Position numbers and translations under genes: made by a program
The notes under the pieces: model-generated
Told to the model about the DNA's origin: nothing
The model's database searches: none
Seen by the model: the letters and a program-made list of their open reading frames with translations, nothing else
Origin: Bdellovibrionales bacterium
Lineage (GTDB): Bacteria > Bdellovibrionota > Bdellovibrionia > Bdellovibrionales > UBA1609
Assembly: GCA_016716765.1 (NCBI GenBank)
Contig: JADJVA010000025.1
Coordinates: 310,001 to 374,000 of the forward strand
Direction of reading: 5' to 3'
DNA length: 64,000 bases
Shown here: positions 27,326 through 36,304 of the stretch, one piece after another
How the letters are laid out: every line of letters begins with the position of its first letter
How positions within the stretch are numbered: the stretch's first letter is position 1

Positions 27326-30300
27326 ATGGATAAAACTAAAGGTGTTGGTAGGCTACTAAGTCTCGCGCTGCTATCGGTCTCCGCATTTGCGGCACTCGCA
27401 AACGATATGCAAGGAGTGAGTCCTATTCCCATAGGAAAGACTTCTGAATCAGTCACGCAATTGCGTATTGATTTCCCCGAGGGAATCGTTAAAAAGGATG
27501 TCTTTAGGGTTAATTGCGTTCCTGAGATGAAGGGCTCCTCGAGTTGGGCCGATAACGATACCAAATGGACATATAATTTTGAAACTGCCCGCGAATATTT
27601 CGAAGTTCCTCGATTGCCAGGCGGAGCCAGCTGTGAGGTTGTTCAGACGGAAGAACTTCAGTCTGTCAAAGGGCGCGTTTGGAAATCTGGTACGATCAAC
27701 TATTCATTCTACGTTGCGGGTCCAAATGTTAAGGAAGTGATTCCCGCATCTGGGTTTCACAGTGCACTTCGGGACAAAGAGCCCGTTGTCCTTGTCATTT
27801 TTGATGGAGATATAGATCGGGATCAATTCTTTTCAAAACAGAGCGGCTATTTGAGTTACCTCAGTCGCAATGCCCCGGCTGAAAAGTTGAATTTCTCCCC
27901 AGTTCCAAAGGAACAAGCTGAGGAGTTATTTGCCCATTTTAAAGCCAACGATTATCTCTATGGGGCCGAATACAAAAGCAAAAATTGGGTGCTTGCAACT
28001 CTCAACCGTTCCCTCATTCCAGGCTCTGAAGTGAGTGTCAATATTCAAAATGTGACCAGCGGATACAAAGCCAATATTGTTTCCGAGCAGAAGTTCAATC
28101 GGAAATTCCAGGTGAGAAGCAATTTTAAAGCTGAGCTCACTTGCACCAGCTCAACGACAACAGGGACGCCATGCTTACCTAGGTCTCCGATTGTGGTTTC
28201 ACTTAATGGAAAAGTAAAATGGGCCGACATTAAGGATTCCTATATTGAATATATCCCCTACAAATCAAAAGACAAAAAGACTGTGCGGGCGACGCCTGTG
28301 ACTCCACAAAGTGAGGGAGAAGGATGGCTCAATACAGCTATCAACAGCTTGAGCGAGACTCTTCCCATTTTGGCCCGATTTAGTGACACTCTCGTTGAGT
28401 CGATTTCCTTTGAAGTTGCAGTCGAGCCAGAAACAGACGCTAGTGTCGTGCTTCCTTCGAATTTAAAAGATTTTGAAGGCCGCCGATTAGCTGAAAATAA
28501 CAGTAAATTTCGGGTCCGCGTAGGCTCAATGGCCGAAATGATGAGAATCCCCCAGCCCCTTTCTTTTTTTGAGAGAAAAGCAGGCGGGAATTTATCTCTT
28601 CCAGTCGCCATTGTGAATCTCAATCAGAAAATCTCTATTCGTAAAACAGGACAGAACAAAAATGAATGGAAGCCGATCAGCGATATTCCCACAATCATTG
28701 AGGTCATTCGAGCTTATGAGGCTCGAGGTGATTATCGTAAGACGAGCCAATATGTTAGCCCCCTCAATAAGTTCAAATCTACACAAACGGACATGACTCT
28801 GTCTGGGCAAAAGAACAGAGGGACCTTTATCCAAGTTCCCTTTTCACCTAATGCCAAAGGACAGGTGGGTGGTTTCTACGCGATTGAAGTCTCCAGCCCC
28901 TCCTATGAGAAGCTAAGAGGAGCTGAGATGGGAGAGGGATACTACTTTAACCCCCGGTACACTCTTGCTCAGGTTACAGATCTTGCGGCACATGTAAAGG
29001 TGGGAAATGGAAATTCTCTCGTTTGGGTGACTCGATTATCAGATGGGCTCCCTGTGCCAAATGCACAAATTGAAATATTTAACTGTGTTGGACAAAAGGT
29101 GACAACTGCAACGTCAGACGTAAATGGTCTGGCTACCGTAAAAAACCAAGAGTGGGCATCGGACTGCGGAGCGAATGAGAGCTACTCAAGATATCTGACT
29201 AAGAATCAGTTTTATGTGGTCGCAAAGACATCCGATGATTTCACGCTGACTCATTCCTCGTGGTCGAGTTCCCGCTCCTATGCCTTTGGCGCTCCGGGCG
29301 TTGAATATTTTTACAACGATATCGTCGAGAATGCGCCGTTTTATCATGGCGTCGTAGGTGTAAATCTTGTTAAGCCCGGTCAAAAAGTGCCAGTCGAGAT
29401 ACACGCGAAATGGCCAAATGAAAAAGGCTTCCTCAGTGTTCCTTTGGAATCCCTTCCTAAGCGTGCAAAGGTTGTCAGCGTTGATGATGAAAAGCTTTTC
29501 TATGAATTCGATCTTGATTGGAATTCTGATCGAGCTTCGTTCACCTGGAATGTTCCAAAAGATGGATCGATCAAATTGGGCCGGTACGATATTCGCCTGC
29601 AAGGACCCAATGACATGAGCGAAAGGTCAGTCAATTCTAGCGGAGGAATTGAAGTTGCTGAGTTTAAGGTTCCCCTGATGTCAGGTGTTCTTTCATTTCC
29701 AACGGCTCCTTTGGTTTTGCCAAAAGTCATTCCTGTCAACGGCGTCATTCGATACGCCAATGGAGTTGGAGCTAAAGATCTAGCTGTTGATTTATCATAT
29801 TACTTCGAACCCACGACTGTAAGGTTTGAGGGATTTGATGGCTTTTCATTTGGATCAGGGGTTGTTCGAATCCAAAGCCAAGAAGCTCCCCTGAAGGAGC
29901 TGCCCGATAGCAACAGACCAGAAACAATTTCTGGCATTCGCACGAACAAGGACGGAGCTGTTGTTCGAGATTTGGCAAGTGAAGTTCTGGGCAGTGGTAA
30001 AACTGTAGGAGAGATACTTCAAACGATCGACCGTCCGCAAAGATTAGTCACTCGTCTCCGATATCAAGATCAAATGGGTGAATATCAAACCCTTTCTCGG
30101 GGTAAGGATATATTCAATGCCCATTCCTTTATTGGAGCAAAAATTGTCGGCGGAGAGCCAGGCAAGGCTCAACTGCAAGTTGCCATGGTAGATGTAAACG
30201 GAAAGAACGTCACTTCACCATCCTCAGTTATTGTGAGCTTGTACTCAATTGAATCCAAGGTCATTGGTGAGGAACTCTATGGTGGCTTAATCAAAAATAC

Positions 30301-33262
30301 TGTGGAGAGAGAGCTCAAACCCCTGGATTACGGTTGGACCTGTGGGGACCAGGAAAAGATGGTATGTAGCATTAAGAAGCTTAAGGCTGGAAGCTACGCT
30401 TTTCAAACGACTGATAATCGAACAAAGCAATCGGCTCACGTTCTATTTAAGGTGGATAGTTCAGGAAAGGTCTATGATGAAGGGGATTATTATTCAGAGG
30501 GAGATGAGGACAGTCAAAGACAGCTTCCACTTGCCCTCAATAAGCCTCTTTATAAGGGCGGTGAGAAGGCAGTGGTGAGTTTTCCAGCTCCCTTCAAACA
30601 ATGTTCAGCCCTCATAACAGTCGAGCGAAGTGACGTGATCGACGCCTATGTTTCGCTCAATGCCTGTGAACGTGGATCAGTTGAGTTGCCTGTTGATGCG
30701 GCTTTGGCACCCAATGCGTTTGTTTCGGTCTATGCCGTGTCTGGTCGACTGTCTGCAATTCCAGTCGTATTGGGTGAACTTGATCTTGGACGACCCAATT
30801 ATCGGCTCGGTTTTGCCAACATGAAAGTTGACTGGAATAGATACAAGGCAAATGTCGAAGTAAAAACAAACAAAGAAAAATACGAGCCTCGCGAAGAAGT
30901 TGAGGTTCAGGTTAGTGTGCAATCAGACAACGGAGCACTTGGGACCGGTAGCGTAACCATCGTTGCCCTGGAGGAGAAAATTCTCCAACTGAAAGCCAAT
31001 GACACTTACAAGATACTCGACGCAATGATGCAACTCCGCAGTCACGACGTTGTTACAGTCACCCCGCTCGAGCGCATTGAGACCGTGTCTGCGAGCGATT
31101 CCGCTGACGTTCTCCTTGGAGCCGCCGAAAGAGCCCGTAAGGGGGGAGACGAAGGGGGAGATGGATCTTCTTCCAACGAACTCAAACGAAGAATTTTTGA
31201 CGCTATGGTTGCGTTTGAATCAAATGTGCCGGTCGTTAATGGGCAGGCAACAATTAAATTCAAAACGAATGACAATCTAACGAGATATAAGATATTCGCA
31301 ATCGTTAGTAGCACGAATAACAAGTTTGGTTTGGGAGAGGCTTCTTACCTGACTGAAAAGGATACCCAATCCTATTCAAATATCCCCTCGGTTGCCTACT
31401 CTGAGGACAAAATACCCATCCGTGTTACTTTGCAGAACAACACCTCCAAAAAGCAAAACTACAGAACAGAGGTGACATCTACGGCAAAAGACGGTTCTGG
31501 AAATACCTTGGAGACAAAGAGCTATTCAAAAAATGTTTCCTTGGAGAAGGCCAATTCAGTCGCGGTTGAAGTGGGTGAAATGACTTTTCCTGAGGGAGCT
31601 GAAAGAGTCGAATATCTTGTCCGGGTCTATGACGAAAGTGGAAAATTGGTTGATTCCATGTCGCCAGAAGCCCAGGTGGTTTTACCGAACGTTCCACTGG
31701 CCATTCATCACTCCTACCTTCAACAAGTTGAGAAGGGTGGAGCTCTCAATCTACGTCTAAATAAGGAAGCCACTGCACTGCCGAACCAAGGAGCGATCAA
31801 AGTTGCTCTTTCCAGTAGTCTTGTTGGTGGTGCTCTCGATCAAATTGACAAACGTATCGATCAGAACACCTTTGCGGATTTCTTTATTGAATCGAGGATC
31901 TATAAGGCTCTACTTAAGAGCAATGTGAAGAATCCCGCTCAACTGAAGAAGGCCTTAGAGAGTTTGGTTGGCTACGTCGACTCAAATGGTCTCGTTAAGT
32001 ATTCTCCACAGGCTCAACGTGGAGATGTTTGGTTAACGGCCTCTATCATTAATGTTCTTCAATCGCAAAAGTGGGCGATGAATTATGTTCCGTCAGCTCT
32101 CATTTTAGGTTGGAAACAGGCTGTTGCTGCAGTTCTAAACAAGACACTCAGCCCAGACTACGTTGGAAAAACTCCCGCCCATTGGATTCGAGCTCAATCC
32201 GTCATGGGTGTGGCGGCCTTCGCATTTAGTGACCAGCAACTAGAGGATCTCTCCAGGAAAGTCGCTGGGAGTATTCTTAAAACGCTTGCTTCTAACAAGA
32301 CGGCTTTTGGTGAAGTGATCGAGAATTGGAACAACGGTGCTTTGCTAGACCTATGGCTTCTTGAGGTTCATGCTATGCCAGAGAATGCACTTGCATCTCC
32401 GCGCTACATGCAACTGACAAATCCGGCTCGTCTTACATATGCTGGGAATTCTGCAGCTCTTGTAGGGAAGCCCGAGTTTTTATGGGATGCTGTGTACTCA
32501 GATCAAACACTTGAAACATCCAAACTTCTTTATGGATTGGCCCGTTTGAAAGGCGACTCAGCTATTGCTCGAGCCTTGGCCGCCGGACTGGTGAATGCAA
32601 GTGGCAATGAGTGGTATGGTCTCCGAACGATGGCCTGGGTTGCCGGAGGTCTCAGAGGATTTGGAAGCACCTATGAGCCTGAGGCCGTGAAAGGACAATC
32701 AAGAATCGAGCTTGTTGAAGAGAGGCAGACTCAGCAGGTCGATTGGGATTCGACTTCGCCAGTGAGGGCTCTCAATTCTCCTTGGAAATCCAGTCAAGAA
32801 TCTGTTGTGGTCAGTCACAGCGGATTGGGTTACCCATGGGTTTCCGTCCAAGCATTGACTGCTGTTCCGTTGACGGCTTCTCAAGGTCAAGGATTGTCCT
32901 TGGAAAAGGAAGTTAAAAATGTAACAAGTGGTTCGAGTGCGAACTATCAGCCGGGGGATATTATTGAGGTAACTCTGAAAATCAACGCTGCTTCAAACAC
33001 CTCGCATGTGGCTCTCTCGGATCCAATTCCTTCCGGAAGCAATATTCTCAGTGAGGCTTATGGATTTTTCGGTTCAGGCGAAAAATCATATCGAGGATAC
33101 AAGCTCTACTTTGAGTACCTGCCTCGAGGAAAGACAATTGTAAAATATCAGTATCAGCTGAATAATCCCGGTACATTTAAACTTCCTCCGACACGTGCGG
33201 AAGGCTTGTATATACCAAGCGTATTTGGTGAGGTACCTAACGGTACTATAGTTGTGAAGTAG
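27326..33262 (+). CDS. Alpha-2-macroglobulin family protein 1 (YfhM/MG-type, no thioester)
   Basis: 1978 aa with a signal peptide (LSLALLSVSAFAALAND). Multiple macroglobulin beta domains, a bait-like Gly/Ser/Asp region (GGDEGGDGSSSNELKRR near 1275), the characteristic KFKTNDNLTRYKIFAIV strand, and a C-terminal alpha/alpha toroid-like thioester-domain fold (QAQRGDVWLTASIINVL). The expected CxEQ thioester is not present: the matching region reads DQIDKRIDQNTFADFF. Bacterial A2Ms trap periplasmic proteases; thioester-less forms may trap without covalent bonding. Paired with PBP1C. The last ~90 codons are duplicated at 35496. Confidence 0.92.
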   Translation: MDKTKGVGRLLSLALLSVSAFAALANDMQGVSPIPIGKTSESVTQLRIDFPEGIVKKDVFRVNCVPEMKGSSSWADNDTKWTYNFETAREYFEVPRLPGGASCEVVQTEELQSVKGRVWKSGTINYSFYVAGPNVKEVIPASGFHSALRDKEPVVLVIFDGDIDRDQFFSKQSGYLSYLSRNAPAEKLNFSPVPKEQAEELFAHFKANDYLYGAEYKSKNWVLATLNRSLIPGSEVSVNIQNVTSGYKANIVSEQKFNRKFQVRSNFKAELTCTSSTTTGTPCLPRSPIVVSLNGKVKWADIKDSYIEYIPYKSKDKKTVRATPVTPQSEGEGWLNTAINSLSETLPILARFSDTLVESISFEVAVEPETDASVVLPSNLKDFEGRRLAENNSKFRVRVGSMAEMMRIPQPLSFFERKAGGNLSLPVAIVNLNQKISIRKTGQNKNEWKPISDIPTIIEVIRAYEARGDYRKTSQYVSPLNKFKSTQTDMTLSGQKNRGTFIQVPFSPNAKGQVGGFYAIEVSSPSYEKLRGAEMGEGYYFNPRYTLAQVTDLAAHVKVGNGNSLVWVTRLSDGLPVPNAQIEIFNCVGQKVTTATSDVNGLATVKNQEWASDCGANESYSRYLTKNQFYVVAKTSDDFTLTHSSWSSSRSYAFGAPGVEYFYNDIVENAPFYHGVVGVNLVKPGQKVPVEIHAKWPNEKGFLSVPLESLPKRAKVVSVDDEKLFYEFDLDWNSDRASFTWNVPKDGSIKLGRYDIRLQGPNDMSERSVNSSGGIEVAEFKVPLMSGVLSFPTAPLVLPKVIPVNGVIRYANGVGAKDLAVDLSYYFEPTTVRFEGFDGFSFGSGVVRIQSQEAPLKELPDSNRPETISGIRTNKDGAVVRDLASEVLGSGKTVGEILQTIDRPQRLVTRLRYQDQMGEYQTLSRGKDIFNAHSFIGAKIVGGEPGKAQLQVAMVDVNGKNVTSPSSVIVSLYSIESKVIGEELYGGLIKNTVERELKPLDYGWTCGDQEKMVCSIKKLKAGSYAFQTTDNRTKQSAHVLFKVDSSGKVYDEGDYYSEGDEDSQRQLPLALNKPLYKGGEKAVVSFPAPFKQCSALITVERSDVIDAYVSLNACERGSVELPVDAALAPNAFVSVYAVSGRLSAIPVVLGELDLGRPNYRLGFANMKVDWNRYKANVEVKTNKEKYEPREEVEVQVSVQSDNGALGTGSVTIVALEEKILQLKANDTYKILDAMMQLRSHDVVTVTPLERIETVSASDSADVLLGAAERARKGGDEGGDGSSSNELKRRIFDAMVAFESNVPVVNGQATIKFKTNDNLTRYKIFAIVSSTNNKFGLGEASYLTEKDTQSYSNIPSVAYSEDKIPIRVTLQNNTSKKQNYRTEVTSTAKDGSGNTLETKSYSKNVSLEKANSVAVEVGEMTFPEGAERVEYLVRVYDESGKLVDSMSPEAQVVLPNVPLAIHHSYLQQVEKGGALNLRLNKEATALPNQGAIKVALSSSLVGGALDQIDKRIDQNTFADFFIESRIYKALLKSNVKNPAQLKKALESLVGYVDSNGLVKYSPQAQRGDVWLTASIINVLQSQKWAMNYVPSALILGWKQAVAAVLNKTLSPDYVGKTPAHWIRAQSVMGVAAFAFSDQQLEDLSRKVAGSILKTLASNKTAFGEVIENWNNGALLDLWLLEVHAMPENALASPRYMQLTNPARLTYAGNSAALVGKPEFLWDAVYSDQTLETSKLLYGLARLKGDSAIARALAAGLVNASGNEWYGLRTMAWVAGGLRGFGSTYEPEAVKGQSRIELVEERQTQQVDWDSTSPVRALNSPWKSSQESVVVSHSGLGYPWVSVQALTAVPLTASQGQGLSLEKEVKNVTSGSSANYQPGDIIEVTLKINAASNTSHVALSDPIPSGSNILSEAYGFFGSGEKSYRGYKLYFEYLPRGKTIVKYQYQLNNPGTFKLPPTRAEGLYIPSVFGEVPNGTIVVK

Positions 33263-33419
33263 GCGTCGAAGCTATTTTTTGAACGGACTCTGTTTGGGGT
33301 GGTTTGTCGCGTAGACGGACCGCCTCTTTTTTTTGGACAATTTTGATCTCAGGAAATTTTTGGCATTGGAAGTGGCAAGACTATTTCTACTTTCGCTCCA
33401 ACAACGCGTTTTTCAGAAT
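32987..33419. repeat. 433-bp direct repeat, copy A
   Basis: Identical to 35496-35928 except at 11 positions, with a constant 2509-bp offset and no indels. It contains the last ~92 codons of the A2M 1 gene, the terminator, and the reverse complement of the last ~22 codons of the histidine kinase gene (stop included). This copy is joined to the complete A2M gene on its left but its kinase fragment is cut off at 33420. Confidence 0.97.
33298..33334 (+). terminator. Intrinsic terminator of the A2M 1 gene
   Basis: GGTGGTTTGTC pairs with GACGGACCGCC through G-C and G-U pairs around a 5-nt loop, followed by TCTTTTTTTT. A second copy with a perfect C-to-T compensatory-type variant is at 35807-35843. 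Confidence 0.85.
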
Positions 33420-33957
33420 TTTGCCCCAAATGGATATTGGTATTAGGACTCTCCCGCAACTAGCGACAGGGGGTTTCAAGGTGTTAAATCTACTCCGCTG
33501 GCCTATCTTTTGGGTCTGCAGTGATTCGAAAAATGCCTGTATTTGTAGCATTGGATTTGCCCCCCAACCATGGGTAAATGCGAAATAGCATAGATGAAGT
33601 CGAATTGGAGATGAAAGTTGGGATTTTTCTAGTTGCTCCCAGCTACTCGAGGCGTTGGCATTTTCGGCGCTCCTTAGATTTGGTCCACGCTACTTGTCGT
33701 GACCAAATCAGTTGCACTTGGGCCTGTGAGGCATTTCTGGCGTTTTGGATCTTGACGAAACTTGTAAATAAACATGAGTTTACGACAAAATTGGGAATGA
33801 ATCTGGGCGATGGAAACTTATGCTGTTTTTACCTTACCTGCCAAGATGCTGAAATTTATTGCACTATTAACTCTCTCGCCGGGAGACCCGGGAGGATACC
33901 AATAAATTTGTGATTGGCATGAACTTTGCCCCACACTTACTTATTGAGGTATAAACG
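33420..33957. other. Non-coding or decayed stretch before the dioxygenase-like gene
   Basis: About 540 bp with only short unconvincing open frames. No homology to the flanking genes after 33420. It contains no recognisable promoter family, repeat or RNA. The left border is the exact end of repeat copy A. Confidence 0.4.
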
Positions 33958-35400
33958 ATGGATTTACAAAAACTACTCCACGTAGCTCTGTGTGGAATTT
34001 TGAAAGCTGGATATCAATACTCGGTATTGACTGCTCTGATATCCTTAGTGGGATTCCCCGCGATAGCTATGACCCCTGCGCTGAAATGCGTAAACCTGCT
34101 TAATGCTGGTAGTGGGACGACATCAAGTCTCGTTGAGAAAAACTTTGAATATGGTGGTTACAAATTTTCGGTGAGAGAAATGAGCCGCGAAGCCGGCATT
34201 GAGTTTCGCCCAAAAACTGCCTTTGATTCAGAATATCACAGATTGATGGCAAGAGATTCTGCTTTGGTAGCCGAAATCGGGAGCGTTTGGCAAAAACAAC
34301 GGTTCGCAATCCATCATATTCCATTGAATATAGGAGAGGCTAAGACGAGAGCCTCTTTTCAAAAAAATTATGGTTTAAGAGTTTTAGATATGCCAATCAA
34401 AATGTCTGGAGGTGCTGAATACAGATTGCCCAAGGAATTGCGACCATTTGTGGACACTATTCAACAAATAGTTGAACATTTCCATCGTATAGCGCCGCCA
34501 GGGTTTGCTCAAAAGGCTTTCGCATACATTACCCTCGATCAGGGGATGGTTGATCCGGGAGCAACTCAACGAAAAGGTGGAGCACATGTTGATGGATTTC
34601 AAGGAGCAAGAATACATCCAAAAAATGAATTGAATTATTCTTATGTTGTCTCGAACCACACTCCAACCGCATTTTACGATCAACCGTTTCACCTTGAGCA
34701 CCTTGAGGAAAGAGTCCATGATCATTTCCTTGAAATGGATCTCCAAAAAACAGATGCCGCAAGATTTTTAACTGAGGAATATAAAATATATTTAATGAAT
34801 GCGTACACTGTTCACGAAGCTACTCAAGCTCAATCGCCAGGGTTTCGGACTTTTTTACGAATTTCCTTTGACGTAAAGGAATTTGACCGATTGGGGAATA
34901 CGCATAACCCCTTGTTTGATTACAACTGGAAAATGGCACCAAGAGAAACTCAAAGTGGTCTCATAAAGTATTCTCCCTTATCCAAGGAACTGCAAGAAGC
35001 CATCACTGATGCGCAAAAAGGCAATACTAAAGCCCTAGTTAGACAATTTGAAGATTTAAAATCTTCAAATTTAGAAACCTTTTTTAATTTGTCCTATAAG
35101 ATTGTCAAAGCTAAGGATAGACATTTACTTTCTATTTTGTTGCCGCATCTAATTGGGCTATCTGACCATGACGTGCGAGCGGTCCGACAGCTATTTGTTG
35201 TAGCGACGGAGAGAAATGCAGATTCATCGACTCAAGAATTATTTATTTCATCTTTGAAAAGACTTAAAGGGCATATAAAATATAATTTATTTGTCGATAT
35301 TCTCTTTGAGGTTCAAGCCAATGCGCCATCCCTAATTTCTGATCAAATCTTTTCAGAATTGACGAAAGGAATCAAAGACGACCGCTTGAAACCGGAGTGA
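33958..35400 (+). CDS. Exported 2OG-Fe(II) dioxygenase-like protein of unknown function
   Basis: 480 aa. Hydrophobic N-terminus (YSVLTALISLVGFPAIAM) suggests export. The centre has the facial triad pattern of the cupin-type Fe(II)/2-oxoglutarate fold: His210-x-Asp212 in GGAHVDGFQG, His286 in NAYTVHEAT, and Arg297/Arg301 in FRTFLRISFD, 11-15 residues after the distal His as usual for the 2OG-binding Arg. Followed by LGNTHNPLFDYNW. The C-terminal ~140 aa are alpha-helical with no assignment. It is bracketed by 433-bp direct repeats and looks more AT-rich than its neighbours (not counted), consistent with import. Enzyme class is inference from motifs. Confidence 0.62.
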   Translation: MDLQKLLHVALCGILKAGYQYSVLTALISLVGFPAIAMTPALKCVNLLNAGSGTTSSLVEKNFEYGGYKFSVREMSREAGIEFRPKTAFDSEYHRLMARDSALVAEIGSVWQKQRFAIHHIPLNIGEAKTRASFQKNYGLRVLDMPIKMSGGAEYRLPKELRPFVDTIQQIVEHFHRIAPPGFAQKAFAYITLDQGMVDPGATQRKGGAHVDGFQGARIHPKNELNYSYVVSNHTPTAFYDQPFHLEHLEERVHDHFLEMDLQKTDAARFLTEEYKIYLMNAYTVHEATQAQSPGFRTFLRISFDVKEFDRLGNTHNPLFDYNWKMAPRETQSGLIKYSPLSKELQEAITDAQKGNTKALVRQFEDLKSSNLETFFNLSYKIVKAKDRHLLSILLPHLIGLSDHDVRAVRQLFVVATERNADSSTQELFISSLKRLKGHIKYNLFVDILFEVQANAPSLISDQIFSELTKGIKDDRLKPE

Positions 35401-35495
35401 GCCTTGTGTTTCATGCGGAGGCTTTGTGGGGAGGGAATCGAATCTGGGTGGAGTAAGTAAGACGTAACCTTTTGCGCATGTAAACAGACAGCGTG

Positions 35496-35771
35496 GCTGC
35501 TTCAAACATCTCGCATGTGGCCCTCTCGGATCCAATTCCTTCCGGAAGCAACATTCTCAGTGAGGCTTATGGATTCTTCGGTTCAGGCGAAAAATCATAT
35601 CGAGGATACAAGCTCTACTTTGAGTACTTGCCTCAAGGAAAGACAATTGTAAAATATCAGTATCAGCTGAATAATCCCGGTACATTTAAACTTCCTCCGA
35701 CACGTGCGGAAGGCTTGTATATACCGAGCGTATTTGGTGAGGTACCTAACGGTACTATAGTTGTGAAGTAG
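35496..35771 (+). pseudogene. Duplicated C-terminal fragment of the alpha-2-macroglobulin 1 gene
   Basis: Codes the last ~92 residues of A2M 1 (SHVALSDPIPSGSNILSEAYG... to GTIVVK stop) with no start or signal of its own. Of the 7 base differences from the intact gene in this part, 5 are silent; the two changes are Thr to Ile and Arg to Gln. This suggests it came from a functional allele rather than drifting after duplication. Confidence 0.9.
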
Positions 35772-35928
35772 GCGTCGAAGCTATTTTTTGAACGGACTCT
35801 GTTTGGGGTGGTTTGTCGCGTAGACGGACCACCTCTTTTTTTTGGACAATTTTGATCTCAGGAAATTTTTGACTTTGGAAGTGGCAAGACTATTTCTACT
35901 TTCGCTCCAACAACGCGCTTTTCAGAAT
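35496..35928. repeat. 433-bp direct repeat, copy B
   Basis: Second copy of 32987-33419 (422 of 433 positions equal). On its right it is continuous with the full histidine kinase gene, on its left it begins abruptly at 35496. The arrangement A2M-copyA-insert-copyB-kinase is what single-crossover integration of a circle carrying this junction would leave. Confidence 0.97.
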
Positions 35929-36304
35929 CATATCGATTGGCGATTTCAATAGTGCCACGATAGGCCTCGCAAATAGCCCGCATTACCACTGAACCGAGCC
36001 CGACAGAGACGCGTCCATTTGGGAGGAGATCCAGCTTGCGGGTCATGCGTCGATAGCCAAATGAAGCGAGACCCTCCTCACTAAGTCCAGGGCCATCGTC
36101 TTCGATCGAAAGATAAACTCTATTCTCAAGGAGAGTTTTAAGAACAATTCTGATTTTCTTTCTAGCAAAAGAGGAAGAGTTTTCCAGCGCATTTCGAAAA
36201 AGGCGCCGTATGAGGTAGGGGTCTCCCACAAGAAAAATGGGAAGGCTCTCTCTATCACTATTGATTTCAATTTTTGACCTTGGTGAACGGATCTGAGTTG
36301 GCAA
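35858..36304 (-). CDS. Histidine kinase, C-terminal ATPase part (frameshifted from the 37365 frame)
   Basis: Reads KIEINSDRESLPIFLVGDPYLIRRLFRNALENSSSFA (N box) then SIEDDGPGLSEEGL (G1 box) and VGLGSVVMRAICEAYRGTIEI (G2-type), a complete HATPase_c domain. In frame with the kinase core if one A is added to the A5 run at 36271-36275 (T5 on the + strand). Its last codons lie in repeat copy B. The nominal start at 36304 (a TTG) has no ribosome site, so this is not an independent gene. Confidence 0.88.
   Translation of the reverse strand: MPTQIRSPRSKIEINSDRESLPIFLVGDPYLIRRLFRNALENSSSFARKKIRIVLKTLLENRVYLSIEDDGPGLSEEGLASFGYRRMTRKLDLLPNGRVSVGLGSVVMRAICEAYRGTIEIANRYDSEKRVVGAKVEIVLPLPKSKIS

Noticed and set aside
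33304..33913. Two overlapping small forward genes after A2M 1
   Set aside because: The first runs through the terminator and the antisense of the kinase end; the second has odd composition and no ribosome site.
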